The notes beneath the pieces were generated by a model. The model saw only the letters and a program-made list of their open reading frames with translations, was not told the DNA's origin and did not search any database. Position numbers and translations under genes: made by a program. From the NCBI RefSeq assembly GCF_001447385.1, contig NZ_LLWQ01000064.1:62001-126000 (forward strand): 64,000 nucleotides of DNA. The letters run 5' to 3'. The stretch comes from Paracoccus sp. MKU1 (lineage in GTDB: Bacteria > Pseudomonadota > Alphaproteobacteria > Rhodobacterales > Rhodobacteraceae). How positions within the stretch are numbered: the first letter of the stretch is position 1; each line of letters starts with the position of its first letter. Below are positions 25,093 to 34,427 of this stretch, one piece after another.

Positions 25093-26789
25093 GCGATGCG
25101 CCGGTCCGGCTGGGCGTGGTCATGCTGTGCCACGACGACTTGCCGATCGCTGCCCGCATGGCGCGGGTCTGGGCCGAGGGCGGGGCTGCGGTTGCGGTCC
25201 ATGTCGATGCCAAGGCGCCGGCGGAGGCGGTCGAGACCATGCGCGCCGGTCTTGCCGACCTGCCGCAGGTGCTGTTCAGCCCGCGCCATCCCTGCGAATG
25301 GGGCACCTTCAGCCTGGTGCGGGCCACGCAGGACGCGGCCGGCCTGCTGCTCGACCGGTTCGAGGATGTGACGCATGTGCTGGTCGTCTCGGGCGCCTGC
25401 CTGCCCCTGCGGCCGGTGCGGGACCTCTGCGCCTATCTCGCGGTGCACCCGGGGCGCGATTTCATCGAAAGCGTGACGGCCGAGGATGTCGGCTGGACCG
25501 TCGGCGGGCTGAACGAGGAGCGCTTCACCCTGCGCTTCCCGTTCTCGTTCCGGCGCCAGCGCAAGCTGTTCGACCGCTATGTCGCCTTGCAGCGCCGGCT
25601 GAAGGTCCGCCGCCGCATCCCGCAGGGGCTGGTGCCGCATCTGGGCTCGCAATGGTGGTGCCTGACGCGGGCCACGCTGCGCGCCATCCTGACCGATCCG
25701 CGGCGGACCGAGTTCGACCGCTATTTCAACCGCGTCTGGATCCCGGACGAGAGCTATTTCCAGACCCTCGCCCGACGCCATTCGAGGAATATCGAAAGCC
25801 GGTCGCTGACGCTGGCCAAGTTCGACGACCAGGGCAAGCCCTATATCTTCTACGACGATCATCTGGAGCTTTTGCAGCAGTCGCGCTGCTTCATCGCCCG
25901 CAAGATCTGGCGCGGCGCCGGGCGGCTCTACGCGCATTTCCCGCAGGGCGACCCTGCCGCCGCCTCGGTCGCCGAGCCGCGCCTGTCGCAGCTGGACCGC
26001 CTCCTCGGGCAGGCGGTGGCGCGCCGCCGGCTTGGCCGGCCCGGGCTCTACATGCAAAGCCGCTTTCCGCTGAAGGATCGCGAGAACGGCAAGACCTCGG
26101 CGCCCTATGCCGTGATGCAGGGCTTCACCGACCTGTTTCCCGGTTTCGAGCCCTGGCTGGCCAGCCGGATCGACGCCGATGTGCATGGCCATCTTTTTGC
26201 CCTGCATGGCGTCGAGTTCGCCGGCCGCCAGCCGATCGGGCCGGGGGCGCTGCCCGACAGCGCCGCGTTGCGCGACCTGGACCAGCGCGGCTTTCTGGCC
26301 AACCTGGTCCGCAGCGCCCGGCGGATGCAGGTCTGGCAGTTCAGCCCGCGCGACGCGCAGGACATGAACTGGTTCCTTGCCACCGATCCCAATGCCCGCA
26401 TCTTCGTCGTCACCGGCGCCTGGGCGGTGCCGCTTCTGCATTCCGGCATGCCCTTCGACGACATCCGCCGCGTCGCCGTCATCCTGCAACGCGTCGAGTT
26501 GGCGCAGATGGAGGTGCTGAACTCGGTCTGGCTGAAGGCGCAAACCCAGATCTGGGACCTGGCCGATTTCTGCGCCCGGCCTTCGGCCGTGCTGGGCGGC
26601 ATCCTGCGCCGGCTGGGCGGCGCGCCCGAGGCCGCGACCGACCTGCCGCCGATGCGCGACATTGCCGGCATGGGGCGGTTCCTGCAAAGGCTGCGCAATG
26701 CCGGGTTGCGGCCGCAGCTGATGGGCGATTTCCCCGCCACCGATCCCGACCCGCCGGCCGCCGCCGTCCAAGGAAGAACCGCGCCATGA
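25089..26789 (+). CDS. GT14-like beta-1,6-N-acetylglucosaminyltransferase with DUF5927 C-terminus
   Basis: 566 residues. The N-terminal ~270 match the Core-2/I-branching family: VVMLCHDDLPIAARMARV, VHVDAKAP, CEWGTFSLVRATQDA, VSGACLPLRP, GSQWWCLTRATLRAIL and WIPDESYFQTL. The C-terminal ~290 residues (FPLKDRENGKTSAPY, PFDDIRRVAVILQR) fit the bacterial DUF5927 extension. The start ATG 25089 overlaps the preceding stop and the stop overlaps the next ATG, so the three genes are coupled. Probably transfers an amino-sugar branch to the surface polymer. Confidence 0.85.
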   Translation: MSDAPVRLGVVMLCHDDLPIAARMARVWAEGGAAVAVHVDAKAPAEAVETMRAGLADLPQVLFSPRHPCEWGTFSLVRATQDAAGLLLDRFEDVTHVLVVSGACLPLRPVRDLCAYLAVHPGRDFIESVTAEDVGWTVGGLNEERFTLRFPFSFRRQRKLFDRYVALQRRLKVRRRIPQGLVPHLGSQWWCLTRATLRAILTDPRRTEFDRYFNRVWIPDESYFQTLARRHSRNIESRSLTLAKFDDQGKPYIFYDDHLELLQQSRCFIARKIWRGAGRLYAHFPQGDPAAASVAEPRLSQLDRLLGQAVARRRLGRPGLYMQSRFPLKDRENGKTSAPYAVMQGFTDLFPGFEPWLASRIDADVHGHLFALHGVEFAGRQPIGPGALPDSAALRDLDQRGFLANLVRSARRMQVWQFSPRDAQDMNWFLATDPNARIFVVTGAWAVPLLHSGMPFDDIRRVAVILQRVELAQMEVLNSVWLKAQTQIWDLADFCARPSAVLGGILRRLGGAPEAATDLPPMRDIAGMGRFLQRLRNAGLRPQLMGDFPATDPDPPAAAVQGRTAP

Positions 26790-28180
26790 CCCAGCCTTTC
26801 CGCAGCTTCGTGATCTTCGCCGAGATGCGCACCGGCTCGAACCTGCTCGAGGCGACGCTGAACGGGGTCAAGCGCGTCACCTGCTTCGGCGAGGCGTTCA
26901 ATCCCTACATGATGGGCTGGCCCGACAAGGACGAGCTCAAGGGCATCACCATGGCCGAGCGCGAGGCCGATCCGCACCGGCTGCTGGCGGCGATCTTCGA
27001 CAAGCCGAACCATCTGCCGGGGTTTCGCTATTTCCACGACCACGACCCGCGCGTCTTCGACGCGATCATCGAGGATCGGTCCTGCGCCAAGATCGTCCTG
27101 ACCCGCAACCCGGTCGACAGCTATGTCTCGACCGCGCTGGCGCGCGCCACCAACCAGTGGAAGCTGAACGAGACCGAGACGCCGATCCCCGCCGCCGTGC
27201 GCTTCGACGGTGCCGAGTTCCGCCAGGTGGTGGGCGAGGTCGAGGAATTCCAGCTTCGCGTCCTGCACCGCTTGCAGGTGACCGGCCAGGCCGCCTTCTG
27301 GCTGGGCTACGAGGATTTGCGCGATGCCGAGGTGATGACCGGCCTCTTGCACTGGCTGGGCCGCACCGATCTCAAGCGCGTCGAGCCGGCCAGCGACCAG
27401 GTGCCGCAGAACCCGCGCGAACTGTCCGAGAAGGTCGAGAATTTCGACGAGATGCAGGCGGAGCTGGCGCGGCTCGACGCGTTCATGCTGCGCAAGATCC
27501 CGAATTTCGAGCCGCGCAAGGGCCCGGCCGTGCCCTCGTTCCTGGGGGCCGAGGCGGGCAGGGGCCTGATCTTCATGCCGGTCAAGGGCGGGCCGACCGG
27601 CCCGGTCGGGGACTGGCTGCGGCGGATGGGCGAGGTCGCGGGCGATTTCAACCAGAACAGCCTGCGGCAATGGAAGCGTCAGCATGTCGGCCATCGCAGC
27701 TTCACCGTGCTGCGCCATCCGCTGCTGCGCGCCTGGGCCGCCTTCGAATCGCTGCTCGGCGGCCGCAATGCCGAGCTGCGCCAGTTGATGCGGCAGATCC
27801 ATCGCGTGGCCCTGCCGCCGGATCCGGAGCTGGGCGCGCTGGAGCAGGGCCGCAAGGCCGAGCTGTTCGCGGCCTTCCTGGACTTCCTGCGCCGCAACCT
27901 GAACGGCCAGACCACGCTGCCGACCTATCCCGGCTGGGCCAGCCAGTCCGAGGTGCTGGCCGGCTTCTCGCGTTTCGGCGCCCCCGACATGCTGCTGCGC
28001 GAGGCGGACCTGCCGCGCGACCTGTCCTGGCTTGCCGCCAGTGCCGGGATCCGGGTGCCGGCGGATTTCCCGGACCCCGAGCCCTTCCCGGATTTCCTGA
28101 ACGAGCAGGAGCTGCGCGGCGCGGCGAAAAAGGCCTATCTGCGCGACTACGTCGCCTTCGGCTTTGCCGGCCAGCCTTAA
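26786..28180 (+). CDS. Stf0-like sulfotransferase
   Basis: 464 residues. The PAPS-binding 5'-phosphosulfate loop is FAEMRTGSNLLEATLNGV near the N-terminus, and the 3'-phosphate region is KIVLTRNPVDSYVSTALARAT near 105-125. The second half has its own TVLRHPLLRAWAAFESLL motif resembling another sulfotransferase 3'-phosphate loop, which suggests a tandem or bimodular protein. The family transfers sulfuryl groups from PAPS to carbohydrates. It ends the glycosyltransferase series and, with cysQ at the other end, argues for a sulfated polysaccharide. Its stop overlaps the convergent transporter gene by four bases. Confidence 0.8.
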   Translation: MTQPFRSFVIFAEMRTGSNLLEATLNGVKRVTCFGEAFNPYMMGWPDKDELKGITMAEREADPHRLLAAIFDKPNHLPGFRYFHDHDPRVFDAIIEDRSCAKIVLTRNPVDSYVSTALARATNQWKLNETETPIPAAVRFDGAEFRQVVGEVEEFQLRVLHRLQVTGQAAFWLGYEDLRDAEVMTGLLHWLGRTDLKRVEPASDQVPQNPRELSEKVENFDEMQAELARLDAFMLRKIPNFEPRKGPAVPSFLGAEAGRGLIFMPVKGGPTGPVGDWLRRMGEVAGDFNQNSLRQWKRQHVGHRSFTVLRHPLLRAWAAFESLLGGRNAELRQLMRQIHRVALPPDPELGALEQGRKAELFAAFLDFLRRNLNGQTTLPTYPGWASQSEVLAGFSRFGAPDMLLREADLPRDLSWLAASAGIRVPADFPDPEPFPDFLNEQELRGAAKKAYLRDYVAFGFAGQP

Positions 28181-29118
28181 CCCTGCGGGGTCATGGCCTT
28201 GCGCTGGCGATTGCGCTCCAGCCCCAGCTGCCGCTCGCGCCAGATGATCAGGATGCCGGCGGTGATGACCAGCGCCGCGCCGATCAGCATGACCAGGGTC
28301 GGCGCCTCGTCAAAGATGAACCAGCCGATCAGCAGCGCCAGCAGCATCGAGGCATATTCGAAGGGCGCCACCAGCGAGGCATCCGCATAGCGATAGGCCG
28401 AGGTCAGCAGGATCTGCCCCAGCCCACCCAGCAACCCGATGGTGACCAGCAGCGCCGCGGTCTCGGCATCGGGCATCACCCAGCCGAAAGGCACCGTCAG
28501 CAGCCCCAGCAGCGTCGAGGTGACCGAGAACCAGAACACGATGGCCGAGGTCCGCTCCTCCTGCACCAGCTTGCGCACGAAGATCTGCGCCAGCGCCGTG
28601 CAGGCGGCACCCGACAGGGTGACCATGGCCCCCAGGCTTTCCTTGTAGCCCATGTCGGCGCCGAAGCTCAGCCGCGGCGACAGCACGATGACCACGCCGA
28701 CCAGTCCCAGCACCACCATGGACAGGCGGAACAGCCGCACGTCCTCGCCCAGGAACATGGCGGCGAAGATCACCGTCAGCAGCGGCGCGGCATAGCCGAT
28801 GGCCGTGACCTCTGGGAATGGCAGCAGCGCCAGCGCCCAGAAGCCCAGCCCCATGGCGGCGGTGCCGATGATGCCGCGATAGAAATGCCCCATCGGGCGA
28901 AAGGTCTTCAGCCCGACGCCCAATTCGTGCCGGAATGCCAGCCAGACCAGGATCACCGGAATGGCGAACAGTGAGCGAAAGAAGACCTGCTGGCCCGGGG
29001 GCACGCCCAGGCCCCCCTGCGCGGTCGCCTTGACGATCGAGGCCATGATGGTGAACACCAGCACGCTGAGACATTTGAGCAGGATGCCGCGCAGCGGGCT
29101 CGGAGGCGTGTGGATCAT
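28177..29118 (-). CDS. EamA/DMT-family membrane transporter
   Basis: 313 residues with ten hydrophobic segments in two EamA repeats: [58 protein letters not shown] in the first and the corresponding [29 protein letters not shown] in the second (segments abridged). It is an inner-membrane metabolite exporter; substrate unknown. ATG 29118 overlaps the queG stop in an ATGA junction, so it is coupled to queG. It converges on the sulfotransferase gene. Confidence 0.9.
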   Translation of the reverse strand: MIHTPPSPLRGILLKCLSVLVFTIMASIVKATAQGGLGVPPGQQVFFRSLFAIPVILVWLAFRHELGVGLKTFRPMGHFYRGIIGTAAMGLGFWALALLPFPEVTAIGYAAPLLTVIFAAMFLGEDVRLFRLSMVVLGLVGVVIVLSPRLSFGADMGYKESLGAMVTLSGAACTALAQIFVRKLVQEERTSAIVFWFSVTSTLLGLLTVPFGWVMPDAETAALLVTIGLLGGLGQILLTSAYRYADASLVAPFEYASMLLALLIGWFIFDEAPTLVMLIGAALVITAGILIIWRERQLGLERNRQRKAMTPQG

Positions 29119-30158
29119 GGCAATCGCTCGCATGCCCAATGCGCCGCATCGGCGACGCCCGGGTCGGGGTCATGCCGCAATGCTTCGGCCAGCGGGCGCA
29201 GATGTGCAAGTCCCGAATTGCCGATGGCGTAAAGCACATTGCGCACCATGCGGTCGCGGCCGATGCGCTTGATCGGGCTGCCCGAGAAACGCTCTCGGAA
29301 CCCCGCATCGTCAAGCCGCGCCAGTTCGGCCAGCGCCGGCGCGCCATGGGGGCCGTGATAGCGCAGCTCGGTCGCCGCCTGCGCGAACTTGTTCCAGGGG
29401 CAGGCGGCAAGGCAGTCGTCGCAGCCATAGATGCGGTTGCCCAGCATCGGCCGCAGCTCGGGATCGACCGGCCCCTTGTGCTCGATGGTCAGGTAGGAGA
29501 TGCAGCGCCGCGCGTCCAGCTGATAGGGTGCCGGAAAGGCCCCGGTCGGGCAGGCGTCGAGGCAGGCCCGGCACGAGCCGCAATGCGAATGCTCGGGCGC
29601 GTCCTTCGGCAGGTCCAGCGTGGTGAAGATCGCGCCCAGGAAGAACCAGCTGCCCAGTTCGCGCGACAGCAGGTTGGTGTGCTTGCCCTGCCAGCCCAGT
29701 CCGGCGGCCTGCGCCAGCGGCTTCTCCATAACCGGGGCGGTATCGACGAAAACCTTGATCTCGCAGCCGGTCAGCCCGACCAGCCAGCCGCCCAACCGCT
29801 TGAGCCGCTTCTTGACCAGATCGTGGTAATCCTTGCCTTGCGCATAGACGCTGACCGCGCCGCGATCCTTGTGATCCAGAACCGCCATCGGGTCTTGTTC
29901 GGGGGTATAAAGCTCGGCCAGCATGACGACCGAGCGCGCCTGGGGCCACAGGGTCGCGGGCGAGGTGCGCCAATGCGTCCGCTCGGCCAGCCAGCCCATC
30001 TGGCCGTGGCGGCCTTGTTCCAGGAACGCGGCCAGCCGCTCGGGCAGTTGCGGGTTCGCGTCGGGGGCGCAAATGCCAAGGGCCGAGAAACCCTCGGCCC
30101 GTGCCTGCTGTTCCAGCCGCGAACGGATCTCGGCGGGGTCAGAAATCCAGGAGCGCAT
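29115..30158 (-). CDS. queG: Epoxyqueuosine reductase
   Basis: 347 residues. The cobalamin-dependent reductase domain is followed by two 4Fe-4S clusters: [16 protein letters not shown] and, further on, [40 protein letters not shown] and [13 protein letters not shown] are family hallmarks. A HEAT-like repeat segment ([14 protein letters not shown]) ends the protein. It performs the last step of queuosine formation in tRNA. Start ATG 30158 overlaps the end of the upstream gene by 20 bases, so the two are one transcription unit. Confidence 0.96.
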   Translation of the reverse strand: MRSWISDPAEIRSRLEQQARAEGFSALGICAPDANPQLPERLAAFLEQGRHGQMGWLAERTHWRTSPATLWPQARSVVMLAELYTPEQDPMAVLDHKDRGAVSVYAQGKDYHDLVKKRLKRLGGWLVGLTGCEIKVFVDTAPVMEKPLAQAAGLGWQGKHTNLLSRELGSWFFLGAIFTTLDLPKDAPEHSHCGSCRACLDACPTGAFPAPYQLDARRCISYLTIEHKGPVDPELRPMLGNRIYGCDDCLAACPWNKFAQAATELRYHGPHGAPALAELARLDDAGFRERFSGSPIKRIGRDRMVRNVLYAIGNSGLAHLRPLAEALRHDPDPGVADAAHWACERLP

Positions 30159-30828
30159 AATGCGGCGCCGGGTGGACGCCCGGCAGATGGTCGGCCAGCA
30201 GGCTGCGGAAGGCGGGCCGCGACTTGATCTTGGCATACCATTCCTGAACCTCGGTCGAATAGGTCCAGTCCACGTCCGAGATGTAGTCGAGGCAGGACAG
30301 ATGCGCGGCGGCGGTGAAATCGGCCAGCGTCATCACGTCGCCCGCCAGCCAGCGGCGATGCTCCAGCAGGCTTTTCATGTAGTCGAGATGATAGCGGATC
30401 GCCGAGAGCCCGGCCTTGACGGTGCGCGAATCCGGGTAGCCCAGGCGCATCACCTTTTTCCAGACCCGCTCGGTCATCACCGGCCGGGTCACTTCGGCGT
30501 TGAACTTGTCGTCGAACCAGGCGCAGAGGCGGCGGACCTCGTAACGCTCGGCCGGCAGCGCCGGCATCAGCGAGGGCTGGGGCTGGATCTCGTCCAGATA
30601 TTCGCAGATCGCCTGGCTCTCGGCCAGGAGCCGCCCGTCCATGCGCAGGACCGGCAGCTTGCCGGCCGGATTGCGGCGCAGGATTTCCGAGCCCGGCTCC
30701 CAGAAGCGATCCTCGACCAGCTCGACCTCGATGCGCTTTTCGGCCAGCACCAGCCGGACCTTGCGGCAGAAGGGCGACAGGGCGACGTGGTAAAGGCGAA
30801 TCGTGGAACTGGGCGAGGGAGTATTCAT
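30139..30828 (-). CDS. fzlA: GST-fold protein, probably the FtsZ-binding division protein FzlA
   Basis: 229 residues. Thioredoxin-like N-terminus ([42 protein letters not shown]) and helical GST C-terminal domain. In alphaproteobacteria FzlA has this length, this CRKVRLALxEK segment and a conserved C-terminal tail like the HYALLDF here; it binds FtsZ and regulates constriction. An ordinary glutathione transferase remains possible because the fold alone does not decide. ATG 30828 chosen as the family start. mtgA, another cell-wall gene, lies directly upstream. Confidence 0.75.
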   Translation of the reverse strand: MNTPSPSSTIRLYHVALSPFCRKVRLVLAEKRIEVELVEDRFWEPGSEILRRNPAGKLPVLRMDGRLLAESQAICEYLDEIQPQPSLMPALPAERYEVRRLCAWFDDKFNAEVTRPVMTERVWKKVMRLGYPDSRTVKAGLSAIRYHLDYMKSLLEHRRWLAGDVMTLADFTAAAHLSCLDYISDVDWTYSTEVQEWYAKIKSRPAFRSLLADHLPGVHPAPHYALLDF

Positions 30829-30915
30829 CAGGGGAAAAACCGGTTCGTTCTCGGGCTTCCGGTTGATACGCCCCGGGGCGCGCGGTTTCAACCGCCATGG
30901 CGGCCAAGGCGCGGA

Positions 30916-31674
30916 TCAGCGCCCAAGCCTCAGGCAGGAATCGCGGCCATCCGCCCGGATCGTCTCGGCGCCGCTGACGATCGAGCGGGTGCGGGCCGAG
31001 CCGGTCTGCGGGTTGCGCGTGCGCGGCGCCGGCAGGATCGAGGCCAGCGCCGCGGATTGCCGCAGGCTCAGTTTGTCGGGCGTGGTCTTGAAGTAATGTT
31101 CCGAGGCCGCCTTGATGCCGAAGACGCCGCGGCCGAACTCGGCGATGTTCAGATAGACCTCGACGATGCGGCGCTTGGACCAAAGCGCCTCGATCATCGG
31201 GGTATAGGCGGTCTCCATCACCTTGCGCGGCCAGCTGCGCCCCTGCCACAGAAAGACGTTCTTGGCGGTCTGCTGGGTGATGGTCGAGGCGCCGCGCGAC
31301 GAGCCCGAGGCGATGACCCGGCGGATCTCGACCATGTCGAAGCCCCAGTGGTTGCAGAAATTGGCGTCCTCGGCCGCGACCACGGCGCGCACCATATGCG
31401 GCGAGATCTCGTCCAGACCGACCCATTCGCGCGCAGCCCGGCCGGGAAATTCTCGCTGGCCCTGGATGATGGTCCAGGTGGTGGGCGGGTTGATGAAGGA
31501 AAACAGGAAGACCAGCACGAACATCAGCGCCAGGAACCGTGCCCCGATCCAGCGCAGCCAGGACCACAGCCACAGCGCCACGCGGCGCAGGGGCCGCCAG
31601 CGGCGCATGCCGCGGCGCGGGCGCGGCATCGGCGCCTCGGGGTTGTCGTCAAGGGTGTCCATGCGGTGGGGCAT
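30916..31674 (-). CDS. mtgA: Monofunctional peptidoglycan glycosyltransferase
   Basis: 252 residues. One N-terminal membrane helix (FLALMFVLVFLFSFI) anchors a periplasmic GT51 domain with VVAAEDANFCNHWGFD, the GSSRGASTITQQTAKNVFLW motif and ALWSKRRIVEVYLNIAEFG. Polymerises lipid II into glycan strands without a transpeptidase domain. The start at ATG 31674 is preceded by AGGA; ATG 31662 (MDTLDDN) is an alternative. Followed by fzlA, consistent with a cell-envelope cluster. Confidence 0.95.
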   Translation of the reverse strand: MPHRMDTLDDNPEAPMPRPRRGMRRWRPLRRVALWLWSWLRWIGARFLALMFVLVFLFSFINPPTTWTIIQGQREFPGRAAREWVGLDEISPHMVRAVVAAEDANFCNHWGFDMVEIRRVIASGSSRGASTITQQTAKNVFLWQGRSWPRKVMETAYTPMIEALWSKRRIVEVYLNIAEFGRGVFGIKAASEHYFKTTPDKLSLRQSAALASILPAPRTRNPQTGSARTRSIVSGAETIRADGRDSCLRLGR

Positions 31675-31713
31675 GGCGGCGTCCTGTCACGCCCATGCCC
31701 CTTGCGTCAAGCG

Positions 31714-32295
31714 TCAGGCCGAGCGAGAGGGCGCCGAATTGTCTGTCGCCGCGCCGCCCGAGGCGGGCCGGTCCACCTGCGGCATGCCGAGGGCCGAGCC
31801 CAGCTTGCCGCCGGCAAAGGCTTCGCGCAGGCGCTCCTCCTCGGTCTCGGGCAGCGAGCTCTGCATGACCCGGCCCTTGAGGTGGAAGCTTTCCAGCCGC
31901 GCCAGCACCTTGTCGGCGGTCATCTTGCGCACCAGGATGAACACGGCCGAGCCGCCGGGCGGGATGGACTGGCCCAGCTCGCGCATGAAATCGTCGTTGA
32001 TGCCGATGTCGGACAGCGTGCCGGCGATGGCGCCGGCGCCCGCGCCCACCGCGGCACCGATCAGCGGGTTGAGGAAGATCAGCCCGACCAGCGTGCCCCA
32101 GAACCCGCCGCCAAGCGCCCCCGCCGTGGTCAGGTTCACGGCCTGGTGCAGCTGGATGTCGTCGGCCGAGGGACGGGTGACGACCACGGCGTCCTCGAGT
32201 TCGATCAGGTATTCCTTCTGCATCTTGACCAGTTCGGTGCGCAGCTCGAAGCCGGTCGCCTCGTCGTCGAAGGCGATGACAAGCAGGTCGGACAT
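31714..32295 (-). CDS. DUF1269 protein
   Basis: 193 residues, starting MSDLLVIAFDDEATG. A Gly-rich hydrophobic segment in the middle (GALGGGFWGTLVGLIFLNPLIG and AAVGAGAGAIAG) and a C-terminal part with SAVFILVRKMTADKVL. This matches the DUF1269 pattern; function unknown, possibly membrane-associated and stress-related. The last 25 residues are low-complexity. A 209-base gap before it (32296-32504) holds a repeat element (32434-32488) and no gene. Confidence 0.8.
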   Translation of the reverse strand: MSDLLVIAFDDEATGFELRTELVKMQKEYLIELEDAVVVTRPSADDIQLHQAVNLTTAGALGGGFWGTLVGLIFLNPLIGAAVGAGAGAIAGTLSDIGINDDFMRELGQSIPPGGSAVFILVRKMTADKVLARLESFHLKGRVMQSSLPETEEERLREAFAGGKLGSALGMPQVDRPASGGAATDNSAPSRSA

Positions 32296-32433
32296 GGGGG
32301 ATTCCTCTTGGCTGGTGACGAGGGGCAACGCCCGGCGGCGGGGCGGGTTCCCCGCTGCGACGCCTGGTCGCGGGGCTTCTGCCGGGGGTGCTGCCGCGCT
32401 GCGGCGCGGTCGGGGTTCCCTTCCTCGGTTGCG

Positions 32434-32488
32434 CCGGGGGCTGTCTGCCCCCGGACCCCCGAGGATATTTCGGCACGAAAGAAGCGGG
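32434..32488 (+). repeat. Interspersed GATATTT..CACGAAAGAA repeat, copy 1
   Basis: A small G/C hairpin (CCGGGGGC / GCCCCCGG) is followed by CCCCCGAGGATATTTCGGCA and then CGAAAGAAG. The last part recurs at 39331-39362, 51717-51748 and, inverted, at 51873-51904. It lies in the gap between two minus-strand genes and looks like a REP-type intergenic element. Confidence 0.75.
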
Positions 32489-32504
32489 CGGTCCCGTCGC
32501 GGGT

Positions 32505-32930
32505 CTATTCCTTGCCGGGGGCTGTCCGCACCACCAGTTCGTCATGGCCCGACAGCGGGCAGGGCGCCCGGCCGAAGGCCAGGTCGTCGAGGATCAGCAC
32601 CACGATCTCGGCCGTGGTATAGACCCTTGAGCCGGGCAGCAGGTGGCCGCCGAAGGCGCGCCCCTCGCCATCGGCGATGGTCAGGTGCAGGTGCTGCCCC
32701 GCCGGGCTGATGGTGCCGGTCAGCGCGGTGATCTCGAAATGGCCGCGATATTCGCTGGCCTCGTCCCGGTTCGCGTGGCGGATCATGGCGCGGGTCAGGC
32801 TGCCGACGCAGGTGACCAGCGCCATGGCCTTTGCCCCGGTCCGGCGCTGCAAGTGCCGCAGGGCCGCCATCGGATCCTCGCCCGGCTTCAGGCGGAGCGC
32901 CGCGAATCGGCCCTGCGAGACCGCAGCCAT
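32505..32930 (-). CDS. PPC-domain (DUF296) DNA-binding-like protein
   Basis: 141 residues. RFAALRLKPGEDPMAAL, ALVTCVGSLTRAMIRHANR, FEITALTGTISPAGQHLHLTIAD, GGHLLPGSRVYTTAEIVV: the order of the plant-and-prokaryote-conserved (PPC) domain, which trimerises and in plants occurs with AT-hooks. Here it stands alone. The GHLLPG and LHLTIAD segments carry the conserved His residues. It starts directly after the betC stop, so it is in the choX-betC operon; its link to choline-sulfate use is not explained. Confidence 0.85.
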   Translation of the reverse strand: MAAVSQGRFAALRLKPGEDPMAALRHLQRRTGAKAMALVTCVGSLTRAMIRHANRDEASEYRGHFEITALTGTISPAGQHLHLTIADGEGRAFGGHLLPGSRVYTTAEIVVLILDDLAFGRAPCPLSGHDELVVRTAPGKE

Positions 32931-34427
32931 TCACTCGCCCCGCGGGAAGCGCTTGGATTCCTCCAGCACGTTCAGGTCCATGTGGTTGCGCATGTAACGC
33001 TCGGAGGCCTGCATCAGCGGCTGGTGGTCCCAGGGGAAGTAGGCGCCGTTGCGCAATGCCTCATAGACCACCCAGCGCCGGGCCTGGCTTTCGCGCACCT
33101 CGGCGTCATAGGCCGCGAGGTCCCAGCGCTCGCCCGCCATGGCGCGCATCCGTTCCAGTACCCCGACCGCCGCCGGGTCGGCGGCGCGGTTCACCCGTTC
33201 GGCCGGGTCTTCGGCCAGATTGTAGAGCATTTCCGGATCTTCCGTGCAGGCGATGTATTTCCAGTCGCCGTCGCGCAGGCAGACCAGCGGCGCGATGCTG
33301 CCCTCGGCCGCATATTCCATCGCCACCGGGCTGCGCCCCTCGGCGCCATGCGCCAGCGAACGGCCGTCTGTCCAGGGCGCGATCTCGGCCATCGAGATGC
33401 CCGCGAGGTCGCAGATCGTCGGCAACACGTCGATGGTCGAGACCGGAATGTCCACGCGGCCCGGTGCCATGCCCGGCGCCGCGATCATCAAGGGCACCCG
33501 CGCCGAGCCCTCGAAGAAGCTCATCTTGAACCACATGCCGCGGCTGCCCAGCATCTCGCCATGGTCGGACAGGAAGACCACGATCGCCTCCTGCCGGGTG
33601 CGCTCCATCACGTCCAGCAACTCGCCCAGCTTGTCGTCGATATAGGAGATGTTGGCGAAATAGCCCTGGCGGGCGCGGCGGACATGCTCGGGCGTGACCT
33701 CGAGCCCGCGCCAGTCGCTGGCATCCATCAGCCGCTGCGAATGCGGGTCCATCCGCTCGTAGGGGATCGCCTCGGGCGGCTCCAGCTCGGGGATGCCTTC
33801 GTAGAGGTCCCAATATTTGCGCCGGGCCACGAAAGGGTCGTGCGGATGGGTGAAGCTGACCGTCAGGCACCAGGGCCGGTCGTCCGCGCCGCGCGCCAGG
33901 TCGTAAAGCTTGCGGGTGGCGTTATAGGCGACCTCGTCGTCGTATTCGTATTGGTTGGTGATCTCGGCCACGCCGGCGCCGGTGACCGAGCCGAGGTTGT
34001 GATACCACCAGTCGATGCGCTCTCCCGGCTTGCGGTAATCCGGGGTCCAGCCGAAATCGGCCGGGTAGATGTCGGTGGTCAGCCGTTGCTCGAAACCGTG
34101 CAACTGGTCGGGGCCGACGAAATGCATCTTGCCCGACAGGCAGGTGTGATAGCCCGCCCGGCGCAGGTGATGGGCATAGGTCGGGATGTCCGAGCAGAAC
34201 TCGGCCGCATTGTCATAGACCCGGGTGCGGCGCGGCAATTGCCCGGACATGAAGCTGGCCCGCCCCGGCGCGCAAAGCGGGCTGCCGGTATAGGCATTGG
34301 CATAGCGGGTCGAGCGTTCGGCCAGCTTGCGCAGATGCGGCACATGCAGGAAATCGGCCGGGCCGTCGGGGAACAGCACCCCCGACAGCTGGTCGGCCAT
34401 CACGATCAGGATGTTGGGTCGTTTCAA
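32931..34427 (-). CDS. betC: Choline-sulfatase
   Basis: 498 residues of the type I sulfatase family. The formylglycine site is PLCAPGRASFMSGQ (C-x-P-x-R). The metal ligands sit in NILIVMADQ and FLSDHGEMLGSRGMWFK, and FTHPHDPF is typical of choline sulfatases, as is the C-terminal segment QARRWVVYEALRNGAYFPWD. Hydrolyses choline-O-sulfate to choline and sulfate. It begins one base after the choX stop, so uptake and hydrolysis are coupled. Confidence 0.96.
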   Translation of the reverse strand: MKRPNILIVMADQLSGVLFPDGPADFLHVPHLRKLAERSTRYANAYTGSPLCAPGRASFMSGQLPRRTRVYDNAAEFCSDIPTYAHHLRRAGYHTCLSGKMHFVGPDQLHGFEQRLTTDIYPADFGWTPDYRKPGERIDWWYHNLGSVTGAGVAEITNQYEYDDEVAYNATRKLYDLARGADDRPWCLTVSFTHPHDPFVARRKYWDLYEGIPELEPPEAIPYERMDPHSQRLMDASDWRGLEVTPEHVRRARQGYFANISYIDDKLGELLDVMERTRQEAIVVFLSDHGEMLGSRGMWFKMSFFEGSARVPLMIAAPGMAPGRVDIPVSTIDVLPTICDLAGISMAEIAPWTDGRSLAHGAEGRSPVAMEYAAEGSIAPLVCLRDGDWKYIACTEDPEMLYNLAEDPAERVNRAADPAAVGVLERMRAMAGERWDLAAYDAEVRESQARRWVVYEALRNGAYFPWDHQPLMQASERYMRNHMDLNVLEESKRFPRGE

